Source: Sulfuricella sp035530375
GTDB lineage: Bacteria > Pseudomonadota > Gammaproteobacteria > Burkholderiales > Sulfuricellaceae
Reading direction: 5' to 3'
DNA: 17,407 bases
Assembly: GCA_035530375.1 (NCBI GenBank)
Contig: DATKUY010000050.1
Span: 1-17,407, forward strand
Made by a program: the position numbers and the translations under genes. Shown here piece after piece: positions 7,575 to 14,828 of the stretch. The notes beneath the pieces were generated by a model that saw only the letters and a program-made list of their open reading frames with translations, had not been told where the DNA came from and searched no databases. Each line of letters begins with the position of its first letter. Position 1 is the first letter of the stretch.

Positions 7575-7979
7575 ATGTCATATAGTCTAAGCCAGTTCCT
7601 GCTAAACTGGGGTTTGATGACCCTTTCCCTGTGGGTGGTCAGCCATGTTTTTCACGGGATTTCATTTTCCGATAAGCAGTCCCTGGTCGTTTCCGCCCTG
7701 CTGTTGGGCTTGGCCAATGCGATTGTGAGGCCGCTGCTTATCCTGTTCACGCTACCGCTGACGTTGCTTACTTTCGGCTTGTTTCTGCTGGTGATCAACG
7801 CATTGATGATTTTGCTCGTGTCTTCATTGGTAAGAGGTTTCAGCGTGTCGGGGTTCTGGGTCGCTTTTTTTGCAAGCATCTTTATTTCGATTTTCAATTT
7901 CTTCGTCGATCTGGCCATCTTTTCAGGGAACGATGCCATCCTCAGAATTGAGCCCCTGTCCCATGGCGTTTTCACCTAG
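7575..7979 (+). CDS. YvlD / phage-holin-4-superfamily small membrane protein
   Basis: The 134-residue protein has four predicted membrane segments (about residues 6-25, 36-58, 62-88 and 93-118). Its central sequence LGLANAIVRPLLILFTLPLTLLTFGLFLLVINALMILL is characteristic of the YvlD family (Phage_holin_4_2). These proteins are widespread in bacteria and their function is poorly defined. The holin-like name comes from similarity in topology, and there is no phage context here. The Shine-Dalgarno sequence before the ATG at 7575 is weak. A second Met occurs at residue 15, but the family N-terminus fits the first one. The gene stands alone between two spacers. Confidence 0.85.
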   Translation: MSYSLSQFLLNWGLMTLSLWVVSHVFHGISFSDKQSLVVSALLLGLANAIVRPLLILFTLPLTLLTFGLFLLVINALMILLVSSLVRGFSVSGFWVAFFASIFISIFNFFVDLAIFSGNDAILRIEPLSHGVFT

Positions 7980-8063
7980 GTCCGCCGGTGCGATGAATTG
8001 GCATCCCCGTTTTTGCCGCCGTGTTACCGAGAACTGTTTCAGCAAAACAGGCCTATTCAAAAA

Positions 8064-8363
8064 ATGACCCATACTGCAAAAGACTTGAATTGGAATCAAT
8101 TCATTCTGGGGCTGATCGCGCTGGCTTCTGCGCTGGGCGTTTTTGAATTTGTTAAATACGATGCGTTCGTCAGCACGTATATGCGTGTACTGGGCGCGAT
8201 CAGCCTTGCCTTGGGCAACCTGGTCGGCTACGTTTTTCTGGGTTCGGTTTTATGGGGTGCGGTCAGGTTAATTCGGGGAGAAGAAAAAGCACCGGCCCCG
8301 AAGCTTTTTTTGTTCATCGCAGCCACGGCGATCTCTGTGTTTCATATGGCAAGCAATATGTAG
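8064..8363 (+). CDS. Unrecognised small membrane protein (99 aa)
   Basis: I do not recognise this protein. From the ATG at 8064 it has 99 residues, beginning MTHTAKDLNWNQFILGLIAL. It has three hydrophobic segments (about 12-28, 41-68 and 80-96), a short charged loop RLIRGEEKAPAPK between the second and third, and a C-terminus ending HMASNM. An in-frame TTG at 7998 would add 22 residues (with PPCYRELFQQNR) that look like translated spacer. The ribosome site for the ATG is weak. It starts 84 nt after the YvlD-like gene on the same strand, so the two may be co-transcribed. The regular hydrophobic pattern and plausible codon use support a real gene. No function is proposed. Confidence 0.65.
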   Translation: MTHTAKDLNWNQFILGLIALASALGVFEFVKYDAFVSTYMRVLGAISLALGNLVGYVFLGSVLWGAVRLIRGEEKAPAPKLFLFIAATAISVFHMASNM

Positions 8364-8391
8364 AAATTTCTCCGGTGCCTAAGCGCGCGCA

Positions 8392-8451
8392 GGGTCTTGC
8401 ATTAACGCATCCCGACCCGAAAAGGTTATGGCATGTTGCAATGCAAGACCC
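8392..8451. repeat. 12-bp perfect inverted repeat between convergent genes
   Basis: GGGTCTTGCATT (8392-8403) is an exact reverse complement of AATGCAAGACCC (8440-8451), with a 36-nt intervening loop. It sits between the 3' ends of the small membrane protein gene and hemY. No T-run follows on either strand, so a simple intrinsic terminator is doubtful. The structure could be a bidirectional transcript-end hairpin or a small dispersed palindromic element. The TGCAAGACC motif recalls REP-type repeats of proteobacteria, but that is recall only. Confidence 0.6.
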
Positions 8452-8513
8452 GTTTCGTGAGTCTGCTATGGGTGGGGTGAGTTCCGGAAGGGGGGCAGTT
8501 GTGACGCAGAAGA

Positions 8514-9692
8514 TCAGTTGCGTTGCAACAACGCCATGCTCGCACGGTAATGCTTGCCCGCTTCTTCGGCGCGGCCGATTTTTTCCAGCAGTTGCGCCAG
8601 CGCCATGTGTGTTTCCGCGCTGGGCTCGATGCTCAGGCTCGCTTCCAGATAGCTCTGCGCCTTGCCCCACAACTCGCGCTTGGCGCATAGCTTGCCCAGA
8701 GCCTGTAGCAGCGCGGCATCGTCGGGGTGTTTCTTCAGCCAGTTTTCGGCGCGTTCGATCTGCTTCAGCACATCCTTGCCCAGGCATTCGCCGTACTGCC
8801 TGGCCACGTCGCTGTCCCACTGGCTTTCCAGGCTGTCGGTGAGAATGTCCATCGCGGTCTGGCAATCATTGAAGGAGAGGAAGCCCTGTGCCGCAGCCAG
8901 AGCGATCTTGCTGTCGGTCTTGTCGTAGCCGGGGATTTTCTGCCAGTATTCGCGCAACCCTCCCACGTCCTGCCGCCTGCGCTTGAGATTTTCCTGGTGC
9001 GCGGCGATCTTCTGCTGCGCCGCCTGGAGCGGGTCGATTGCCTCCTTTTTTTCCAGCTGGGCAACCAGCATCAGAACCTGATCCCAGTTTTTCGCCTGCG
9101 TCTGCGCTTTCAGCTCCAGCTTGAGCGCCGCAAGGTTCTTGCGCGTGGTGGCTTGCAGTTCTTTCAGGACGCGCAGTGCCTGGGCGAAGGCGCGCTGGTC
9201 GAGCAGCAGTTCGGCCTGGGTCATCAGCCGTGGCTCGGGTTGTTCCCGCGCCACGTGCTCGGCCTGCACCAGATAGTCGTCGCGGCGGTCGAACGCTTTC
9301 AGTTCATGGGCTGCGCGTGCCGCCAGCAGGGCATTGGCCAATGGCGATTCCTGTAATTTCAGCGCGGTAGCGGCAAACTTTTCGGCCTTGGCGTAGCGCC
9401 CTCCGAAAAAAGCCAGCAGGGCATCATCCATCGCCGCGCGCGCCTTGTCACGCCGCCGCTCCTGCCGGAAGGCGCGGACGTAGGCCGGCAGATTCAAAGT
9501 GTGGGATGCCAGCCGCACCACGATATAGCCGGTGACAAAGGCGGCCAGCAGGAGCGCCATGAACAGGCTCAGGGAGAGCTCGATGCGCCAGGGCGGGTAA
9601 ACCAGCAGAACATAACCCGCGCTGTACTTGGTCGCCATGGTCAGCGCCACCGCCGCAGCCAGGATGGCGAGAATCCAGAATAGCGTTTTCAC
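8514..9692 (-). CDS. hemY: HemY-type TPR membrane protein of the haem operon
   Basis: This is the 392-residue proteobacterial HemY, unrelated to the protoporphyrinogen oxidase that shares the name. Two membrane segments (about 3-22 and 40-62) match the HemY N-terminal domain, including the WRIELSLSLF and LASHTLNLPAYVRAFRQERRRDKAR regions. The remainder is alpha-helical TPR-like sequence, for example LLQALGKLCAKRELWGKAQSYLEASLSIEPSAETHMALAQLL near the end. It is thought to help organise late haem synthesis at the inner membrane, but no catalytic role is shown. The start codon overlaps the hemX stop by 4 nt (ATGA), indicating translational coupling. It is the last gene of the hem run. Confidence 0.93.
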   Translation of the reverse strand: MKTLFWILAILAAAVALTMATKYSAGYVLLVYPPWRIELSLSLFMALLLAAFVTGYIVVRLASHTLNLPAYVRAFRQERRRDKARAAMDDALLAFFGGRYAKAEKFAATALKLQESPLANALLAARAAHELKAFDRRDDYLVQAEHVAREQPEPRLMTQAELLLDQRAFAQALRVLKELQATTRKNLAALKLELKAQTQAKNWDQVLMLVAQLEKKEAIDPLQAAQQKIAAHQENLKRRRQDVGGLREYWQKIPGYDKTDSKIALAAAQGFLSFNDCQTAMDILTDSLESQWDSDVARQYGECLGKDVLKQIERAENWLKKHPDDAALLQALGKLCAKRELWGKAQSYLEASLSIEPSAETHMALAQLLEKIGRAEEAGKHYRASMALLQRN

Positions 9693-10750
9693 CGGGCACC
9701 CGGCCTTTCATGCGCCAGCTTGTAGTTGCGCACTGCATTGAGGCTGGCGGAAATGTCCGGCATCTCGATGCTCACCGGGCCGCTCGCGAGCTGCTTAAGG
9801 GTGCCCAGCGCGGATTGGGTGGACTTGGCCTTGACATCGAAATAGCGTCGCAGCCAGGTTTCCGCGGCCTTCAGGTCGGCCCGGTAAGCGGCTTCATCAT
9901 GGCGCAGCAGGGCGATGCGCGCCGATAACAGGCGCAGCTTGATGTTCTCGCGCAGGAAATAGGATTGCGACGGGGCAAGCAGCGGCGTTTCCGGCGTTTC
10001 CATGTTCTGGATGCGAACCAGCTGTTTCATGTCCAGCCAGATTTCCCATCCGAGCTTCGCCCACGGGCGTTCCTCGCCACGGGGTTTTGCCGCCGCCTGA
10101 TTGGCGGGCAGTTCGTCGCCGATCGTAAGCGGCAGGTCGTCCACCATATTGGACAGATTATCGAGGCGCAGGCTGTAGCCGACCACGTCCACTGTCGGCA
10201 GCGCCTGCAAGCGTTCAATATCCTTGACGATGGTTTTGCGCAGGCTGATGAACTGCGCCTTGTCCAGCCGCTGCAAACGGCTGTCAACCGTTTGCAGCGC
10301 AATCAGCGCGGCCTTGGGATTGCCGGCGAGCTGCAACTGCTGGCTGGCGACCAGCAGCGTTTGCTCGATCTCGGCCAGTATCCACTCGTCGCGGTTGCGC
10401 GACAGCTCCTGGTAAAGCGCCTCCAGCGCCACCTGCTGGTTCTGCGATTCGGCCAGCTTCTGTTCCAGCATGCCGACCTTGACCAGCGCCTGCCGGGATT
10501 CTTCCTGCGCCCGCGCCGCCACGATCTGGCTTTCCTTGTTATGGCTGTCTAAATCGGCCAGGCGCCGGCCCAGATTCTGTTCGAGGGCGTTGCCGTACTG
10601 CCGGCTGTCCAGCCATTGCCAGCCGATCAGTACCAGCGCCACGACCGCTACGGCCAGCCCCAGATTGAAGCGGGAAGGCGTCGCTCGCGCCGAAGCCTTT
10701 TCGGCGGGCGCCTGAATTTCCTGTGGCTTGTCTTCCATATTCTCGCTCAT
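9689..10750 (-). CDS. hemX: HemX-type membrane protein of the haem operon
   Basis: The 353-residue protein has a short Pro/Ala-rich cytoplasmic N-terminus, one membrane segment (about 29-46) and a long helical or coiled-coil stretch (about 50-120). The HemX core follows, with EIEQTLLVASQQLQLAGNPKAALIALQTVDSRLQRLD and the late segment RENIKLRLLSARIALLRHDEAAYRADLKAAETWLRRYFD. HemX proteins are often labelled uroporphyrin-III C-methyltransferase, but no SAM-binding methyltransferase motif is visible here. A scaffold role in haem synthesis is more likely. It begins 9 nt after hemD and overlaps hemY by 4 nt. A second Met at residue 5 is an alternative start. Confidence 0.93.
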   Translation of the reverse strand: MSENMEDKPQEIQAPAEKASARATPSRFNLGLAVAVVALVLIGWQWLDSRQYGNALEQNLGRRLADLDSHNKESQIVAARAQEESRQALVKVGMLEQKLAESQNQQVALEALYQELSRNRDEWILAEIEQTLLVASQQLQLAGNPKAALIALQTVDSRLQRLDKAQFISLRKTIVKDIERLQALPTVDVVGYSLRLDNLSNMVDDLPLTIGDELPANQAAAKPRGEERPWAKLGWEIWLDMKQLVRIQNMETPETPLLAPSQSYFLRENIKLRLLSARIALLRHDEAAYRADLKAAETWLRRYFDVKAKSTQSALGTLKQLASGPVSIEMPDISASLNAVRNYKLAHERPGAR

Positions 10751-10759
10751 GCCTGCTCT

Positions 10760-11530
10760 CTAAGTATTTTGCCGCCATGCAATCAGACCGTCCAGCAATC
10801 CGTCATCCCCTGGCGGCGTCACATAAACCTGTTCGGCGCCCAGCTCGCGCGCCACTTCGGCAATCCCTTCATGAAAGGCGAACACCGGGGTTTTTTTCAG
10901 GAATGCTTGCCCGGCTGTGCCCACCAGATCGAACAGATTGCGCATGCTTTCGCCGCTGGTCACCGTAACTGCGCCCACTTCGCCATGCGCCCATCGCTTC
11001 AGCAAGGCTTCGACATCCGCGCCGACCGGCTTGCCGCGCCGATAGCATTCGGCAAAGGTAACTCCGGCGCCGCGCCGGGTCAACTCCTCGCCGAGCAACT
11101 CGCGTCCGCCCTCGCCGCGAAAAATCACCACCTGCTTGCCCGCCACGTCCTGCAGCTCAGGCAACGCCAGCAAGGCCTCGCTGTCGAATCGTCCCTGCGG
11201 CACCAGCACATCGTCGATACCGAGCTGCGCCAGCGCCTTGCCGCTGCCCTTGCCCACGGCAGCGCAGCGCAGTCCCTGCGGCCAGGCTCGCCTTGCGCGG
11301 ATCAGGCTCATCGCCTTGTTGACCGCATTGGGGCTGATGAAAATCGCCAGGTCGAACTGTTCCAGCCGGTCGATTATGGCAGACAGGACGCTCATGTCCT
11401 TTGCGTCGAAGATTTCCAGCGTCGGAAACAGGATCGCCCTGCCGCCGGCGCGCTCGATCAGTTCCGCCAGATGCCCGGCCAGATGCGCCGGTCGGGTCAC
11501 CAATACGCCGAGCCCTGCGAGCGGCTTCAT
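10760..11530 (-). CDS. hemD: Uroporphyrinogen-III synthase
   Basis: The enzyme closes linear hydroxymethylbilane with inversion of ring D to give uroporphyrinogen III. The 256-residue protein has the usual two-lobe layout. The first lobe starts GLGVLVTRPAHLAGHLAELIERAGGRAILFPTLEI, followed by DLAIFISPNAVNKAM, which matches the conserved SxNAV site. The middle holds CAAVGKGSGKALAQLG and the second-lobe motif KQVVIFRGEGGRELLGEELTRRGAGV. Later AVTVTSGESMRNLF matches the conserved T(S)S site. Sequence conservation in this family is low, but order and context (hemC just upstream with a 4-nt ATGA overlap) make the call firm. Confidence 0.95.
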   Translation of the reverse strand: MKPLAGLGVLVTRPAHLAGHLAELIERAGGRAILFPTLEIFDAKDMSVLSAIIDRLEQFDLAIFISPNAVNKAMSLIRARRAWPQGLRCAAVGKGSGKALAQLGIDDVLVPQGRFDSEALLALPELQDVAGKQVVIFRGEGGRELLGEELTRRGAGVTFAECYRRGKPVGADVEALLKRWAHGEVGAVTVTSGESMRNLFDLVGTAGQAFLKKTPVFAFHEGIAEVARELGAEQVYVTPPGDDGLLDGLIAWRQNT

Positions 11531-12498
11531 TGTTGCGCGTCGAGCTCCGCCAGAATCTTGTCCGCGCCCATGCCGATCAGGCGTTGCGCCAGTTCATGGC
11601 CGAGCGCCTCCGCCTCGCCGGGCCTGCCCGATACCTCGGCCCGCACCATGCGGACGCCGTCCACGCTGGAAACAAAGCCGCGCAGCCTGAGCACGTCGGC
11701 GGAAATTTCGGCAAAGCCGCCCAGCGGCACCTGGCAACTGCCAGCCAGAGCGCGGCTCATCGCCCGCTCGGCGGTGACGCAGGCGGCGGTATCCGAATGG
11801 TTCAGCGGCGCCAGCAGGGCGACCAGATCGTCACGCCCGGCGCAGCATTCGATGCCGAGCGCGCCCTGGCCCACTGCGGGCAGGCTTTGTTCGGCCGGCA
11901 GCAGTGAGGCGATGCGCTCGCCCAGGCCGAGACGCTTCAACCCCGCCGCCGCCAGAATGATCGCGGCATACTGGCCCTCGTCCAGCTTGCGCAGGCGGGT
12001 CTGCACGTTGCCGCGCAGCGACTCGATCCTGAACGACGGAAAGCGTGCCTGGATCTGGCACTGGCGGCGCAGGCTGGAAGTGCCGACCACGCTGCCCGGC
12101 GGCAGCTCTTCCATCGCCTTGAACCGGTTGGAGACGAAGGCGTCGCGCGGGTCTTCGCGTTCGCCGATGGCGGCGAGCATGAAGCCTTCCGGCAGCGTCA
12201 TCGGCACATCCTTCAGCGAATGCACCGCGATGTCGGCACGTCCGTCCTGCATCGCCTGTTCGAGCTCCTTGACGAACAGTCCCTTGCCGCCGATCTTGGC
12301 GAGCGGGGAATCGAGAATCTGGTCGCCGGTGGTGGTCATGCCCAGTATGTTTATTTCCAATTGGGGATATAATAATTGCAGTTGCTGACGGACATGGCGA
12401 GCCTGCCACATTGCCAATGCGCTTTCGCGCGATGCAATGGTGAGTTTTGTTATGTTTGTGCTTGTTTTCAACGATGACCCCGAAGTGATGGTGTACAT
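11527..12498 (-). CDS. hemC: Porphobilinogen deaminase (hydroxymethylbilane synthase)
   Basis: The enzyme joins four porphobilinogens into hydroxymethylbilane using a covalently bound dipyrromethane cofactor. Family signatures are IASRESALAMWQA, GGKGLFVKELEQAM, DIAVHSLKDVP (catalytic Asp97 in this numbering), GTSSLRRQCQ and SLRGNVQTRLRKLD. The cofactor cysteine is Cys255 in LAGSCQVPLGG; many relatives have Gly in place of the Ser before it. The ATG at 12498 gives 323 residues, with an N-terminal extension of about 18 residues and no visible ribosome site. A TTG at 12471 has GGGG about 7 nt upstream and gives a more typical N-terminus, so the start is uncertain. The hemD start overlaps its stop. 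The ATG at 12498 would lie 6 nt from the divergent thioredoxin gene. Confidence 0.97.
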   Translation of the reverse strand: MYTITSGSSLKTSTNITKLTIASRESALAMWQARHVRQQLQLLYPQLEINILGMTTTGDQILDSPLAKIGGKGLFVKELEQAMQDGRADIAVHSLKDVPMTLPEGFMLAAIGEREDPRDAFVSNRFKAMEELPPGSVVGTSSLRRQCQIQARFPSFRIESLRGNVQTRLRKLDEGQYAAIILAAAGLKRLGLGERIASLLPAEQSLPAVGQGALGIECCAGRDDLVALLAPLNHSDTAACVTAERAMSRALAGSCQVPLGGFAEISADVLRLRGFVSSVDGVRMVRAEVSGRPGEAEALGHELAQRLIGMGADKILAELDAQQ

Positions 12499-12504
12499 TT
12501 GAAC

Positions 12505-12990
12505 ATGAAATCGGCTAACCGCCTGTTGATTCTAATTTTATCATGGTTCATCTGCTCCTGCGCGTATGCGCAGGATCGAACCGAGGTTCCGCTGGTGCGC
12601 GACTTCACGCTTGAAGCCAGGACGGCGCAAGCCCGAAAAGTGCCTATCCTGGTCATGTTCGGTCGCCGCAATTGCGCTTTCTGCGACCAGGTTCTCAACG
12701 AGTTTCTGGTGCCGATGCAACACAATACGGAGTACGACACGAAAGTGATCATGCGCCGGATTGATATAGGCAGCAGCGCCAGACTGCGCCTCTTCTCCGG
12801 CAAAAATACCACCCACGCGCACTTCGCCAAGGAAAACAATATCTTCCTGACCCCGACCATCAAGCTGTTCGATGCCGAGGGAAATGAACTGACCGAGCCG
12901 CTGATCGGCCTGACCACGCCGGACTATTATGGCGGCTTTCTGGATCAGCGCATCGACGAAGCGCTGGCTAAGGTTCGCGCCGCGAAATAA
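12505..12990 (+). CDS. Secreted thioredoxin-fold protein with CAFC active site (SoxW-like)
   Basis: The 161-residue product has an N-terminal hydrophobic signal (about 6-22) ending CAYAQ, consistent with cleavage after Ala22 and a periplasmic location. A lipoprotein reading of ICSC is possible but less good. The thioredoxin-like domain has VPILVMFGRRNCAFCDQVL, so the redox pair is Cys57/Cys60, and the cis-proline loop is FLTPTIKLFD (Pro117). This is the SoxW or 'thioredoxin fold domain' type, with a CxxC that may be a reductant of other periplasmic thiols. It lies opposite to both neighbours: 6 nt from the hemC ATG and 1 nt from the algR stop. Its own ribosome site is weak. A TTG at 12499 would add two residues. 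Confidence 0.85.
   Translation: MKSANRLLILILSWFICSCAYAQDRTEVPLVRDFTLEARTAQARKVPILVMFGRRNCAFCDQVLNEFLVPMQHNTEYDTKVIMRRIDIGSSARLRLFSGKNTTHAHFAKENNIFLTPTIKLFDAEGNELTEPLIGLTTPDYYGGFLDQRIDEALAKVRAAK
12557..12574. other. Short perfect hairpin CCTGCGC-GTAT-GCGCAGG
   Basis: A 7-bp perfect stem with a 4-nt loop lies within the signal-peptide coding region of the thioredoxin-fold gene, about 50 nt after its start. On the other strand it lies upstream of hemC, where a hemC promoter would have to be. It could be chance in GC-rich coding DNA. Confidence 0.35.
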
Positions 12991-12991
12991 A

Positions 12992-13759
12992 TCAGTTGCG
13001 CCCGAGCTCCTTGACGATGTGCTGCTGCCGGCGGCTTACCGGCAGCTTCTCCGCGATACCTTCCAGCGTCACCACCCAGCCGGAATGGATCTCGCCCGCC
13101 CCGTCCTGCATCTGCCGCTCGAAGCCTTTGACGTAAGCCCTCGCTACCAGGCAATTGCGGTGAATGCGCACGAACCGCTCGCCGAATTCCTGTTCCAGTT
13201 GGTTCAGGGATTCCTCCACCAGATGCTCGCGCTCCGCAGTTCTGACCGTGACGTACTTGAGTTCGGCGCGCAGGTAACGAATTTTTTCCACCGGGACCAG
13301 AACGACCCGGCCGCGTTCGTACACGCTTAAACTCATTCTGCCTTGCGGCACCAGTCCGCGCAATGCCGCCACGCCGCCGGCAGGCAGCGCTTTCGCCTTG
13401 CGCAGCGCGGCAAGCAGGCGTTCGGCCCGAACCGGCTTGAGCAGGTAGTCGATGGCATTCACCTCGAATGCCTGGACGGCGTAATGATCGTAGGCGGTGA
13501 TAAAAACGATGGCGGGCGGGGATGGCAGCCTTTGCATATGCTGCGCCGCCTCGATGCCATCCATGCCCGGCATGCGGATGTCGAGCAGCACCACATCCGC
13601 CGCGCTTTGGGACAGCCGTTCCAGCGCCTCGCCGCCATCCGCCGCTTCTCCCGCCAGTTCCAGCGGCTGGCTGACGGCGCAATCCTGCAGCAGCTCCTTG
13701 AGCCGGCTGCGGGCGGGCGCTTCGTCGTCCACAATCAGGATGCGCAGGGGTTCAGTCAT
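12992..13759 (-). CDS. algR: LytTR-type response regulator (AlgR-like)
   Basis: The 255-residue protein has an N-terminal receiver domain (about 6-120) with acidic pocket residues in ILIVDDEAPAR, phosphoacceptor Asp60 in VVLLDIRMPGMDGIEA, Thr88 in FITAYDHYAVQAFEVNAIDYLLKP and Lys108. The C-terminal LytTR DNA-binding domain (about 148-248) contains RYLRAELKYVTVRT, ESLNQLEQEFGERFVRIHRNCLV and VSRRQQHIVKE. The layout and its place between a histidine kinase and the hem genes match AlgR of Pseudomonas. Its start overlaps the kinase gene stop by 8 nt. The targets are unknown here, and the symbol rests on domain plus neighbourhood rather than on a full ortholog test. The stop is 1 nt from that of the convergent thioredoxin gene. 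Confidence 0.9.
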   Translation of the reverse strand: MTEPLRILIVDDEAPARSRLKELLQDCAVSQPLELAGEAADGGEALERLSQSAADVVLLDIRMPGMDGIEAAQHMQRLPSPPAIVFITAYDHYAVQAFEVNAIDYLLKPVRAERLLAALRKAKALPAGGVAALRGLVPQGRMSLSVYERGRVVLVPVEKIRYLRAELKYVTVRTAEREHLVEESLNQLEQEFGERFVRIHRNCLVARAYVKGFERQMQDGAGEIHSGWVVTLEGIAEKLPVSRRQQHIVKELGRN

Positions 13760-14798
13760 CTTTCCCGCTCACGTAAGGCACGATGATATGCACCTGATAA
13801 CGGTTGTCGCCGATCTGGGTCATCAGCGAGGCTTCCGCGTCGAAGTGCAATTCCAGCCGCTCGCGGATATTCGCCAGCGCCATTTTGTTGCCGGCATGAT
13901 GGCCGCCTTCCGTGGGATAAGGATTGGCCAGCACCAGATGCACCTGGTTGCGGGAGCGGTAAATATTGATCACGATCTCGCCCGGCTCGGCGGCGGGCTC
14001 GATGCCGTGGTACACCGCGTTTTCCAGCAAAGGCTGCAGCACCAGCGGGGGAATCAGCGCATCCCCCGGCATGTTATCGACATACCAGGCCACCCGTAGC
14101 CGCGCCCCCAGACGCAGATGTTCCAGATCCAGGTACTGGCGGCACAGCGCCACCTCCTGCTCCAGCGGCGCCAGTTGCCGGTTGTCGGCCATCAGCACAC
14201 GAAACAGGTCGGCCATGTCTTCCAGCGCCCGTTCGGCGCCCTTCGGATCCGAACGGATCAGGCTGAGCACGGCGTTGATGCTGTTGAACAGGAAATGCGG
14301 CCGGATTCGCGCCTGCAAGGCCTGTAGCCGGGCCTCGCTGATCGCCGGGGAGAAAGCGCGGCTGCGCAGGTGGAAGTAACCCAGCAACACGCCGCTCGCC
14401 AGCAGCGCGAACAGCCAGTGGCGCTGCAGTTCGCCCAGGTCGGTATAAAAAAGACGCTGGCTGAAGGCATGCGCCAGGGCGACCAGCAGCAACTCGATCG
14501 CCAGCACGACGATCACGCCAGCACGGTAAGGAAGGCGTGACAAAGCCCGGCGCCCGAGGCACAAAACCAGCAGGGAAAGCAGCAACAGCGGCTGCACCAG
14601 CGCCGAAAGTTCGATCAGCTCCTGCCACGCTGCGGCAAGCGTGGGCGCCTTCAGCATGGCCGCCACCGCGCTCATGCCATCGACGATAACCAGAATGCGC
14701 AACATGATGCCGAGGTTGCAGAAATTCGGCAGCGCCGCGACGGGTTGGGGCGTCGCCGCCGCTGTGGGAGTGACGGAATTTTGCTTTATACTTGCCAT
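13752..14798 (-). CDS. algZ: LytS/AlgZ-type sensor histidine kinase
   Basis: The 348-residue protein has four membrane segments (about 28-50, 64-82, 93-112 and 128-143) and then a His_kinase domain. The phosphoacceptor His168 lies in RIRPHFLFNSINAVLSLI. The ATP-binding N-box is LQPLLENAVYHGIEP (Asn260), and a late MALANIRERLELHFD is the G2-like segment. The usual DxGxG loop is replaced by LVLANPYPTEGGHHAGN, a deviation also typical of the AlgZ/FimS group. The reading frame stays open far upstream across the argH region, but that part is antisense to argH. The ATG at 14798 (MASIKQNS) is the first sensible start. It has no strong ribosome site. The partner response regulator gene overlaps by 8 nt. 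Confidence 0.88.
   Translation of the reverse strand: MASIKQNSVTPTAAATPQPVAALPNFCNLGIMLRILVIVDGMSAVAAMLKAPTLAAAWQELIELSALVQPLLLLSLLVLCLGRRALSRLPYRAGVIVVLAIELLLVALAHAFSQRLFYTDLGELQRHWLFALLASGVLLGYFHLRSRAFSPAISEARLQALQARIRPHFLFNSINAVLSLIRSDPKGAERALEDMADLFRVLMADNRQLAPLEQEVALCRQYLDLEHLRLGARLRVAWYVDNMPGDALIPPLVLQPLLENAVYHGIEPAAEPGEIVINIYRSRNQVHLVLANPYPTEGGHHAGNKMALANIRERLELHFDAEASLMTQIGDNRYQVHIIVPYVSGKDD
14787..14792 (+). promoter_or_regulatory. Possible -10 box (TATACT) for argH
   Basis: TATACT lies about 36 nt before the argH ATG and differs from TATAAT at one position. It lies inside the 5' end of the divergent kinase gene. No convincing -35 box was found at 16-18 nt spacing, so this is a weak call. 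Confidence 0.3.
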
Positions 14799-14809
14799 AT
14801 TCAGAATAT
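14797..14809. promoter_or_regulatory. 13-nt palindrome at the argH/algZ divergent start
   Basis: ATATTC-A-GAATAT is a perfect 6-bp dyad with one central base. It overlaps the last two bases of the kinase start codon and occupies part of the 30-nt gap before argH. Its place suggests a regulator site acting on one or both genes, possibly arginine- or AlgR-linked. That is inference only; it does not match a known operator I can name. Confidence 0.35.
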
Positions 14810-14828
14810 TGGTCAAGGTGACAACAAG

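Noticed and set aside
7575..7979. Reading the holin-4-like protein as evidence for a prophage
   Set aside because: No phage structural, lysis, integrase or attachment features are nearby. YvlD-type proteins are common chromosomal proteins.
10616..12388. 590-aa plus-strand open frame
   Set aside because: It is antisense to hemX, hemD and hemC, its composition is low-complexity Arg/Ala/Ser, and no domain is recognisable. It is a GC-rich shadow frame.
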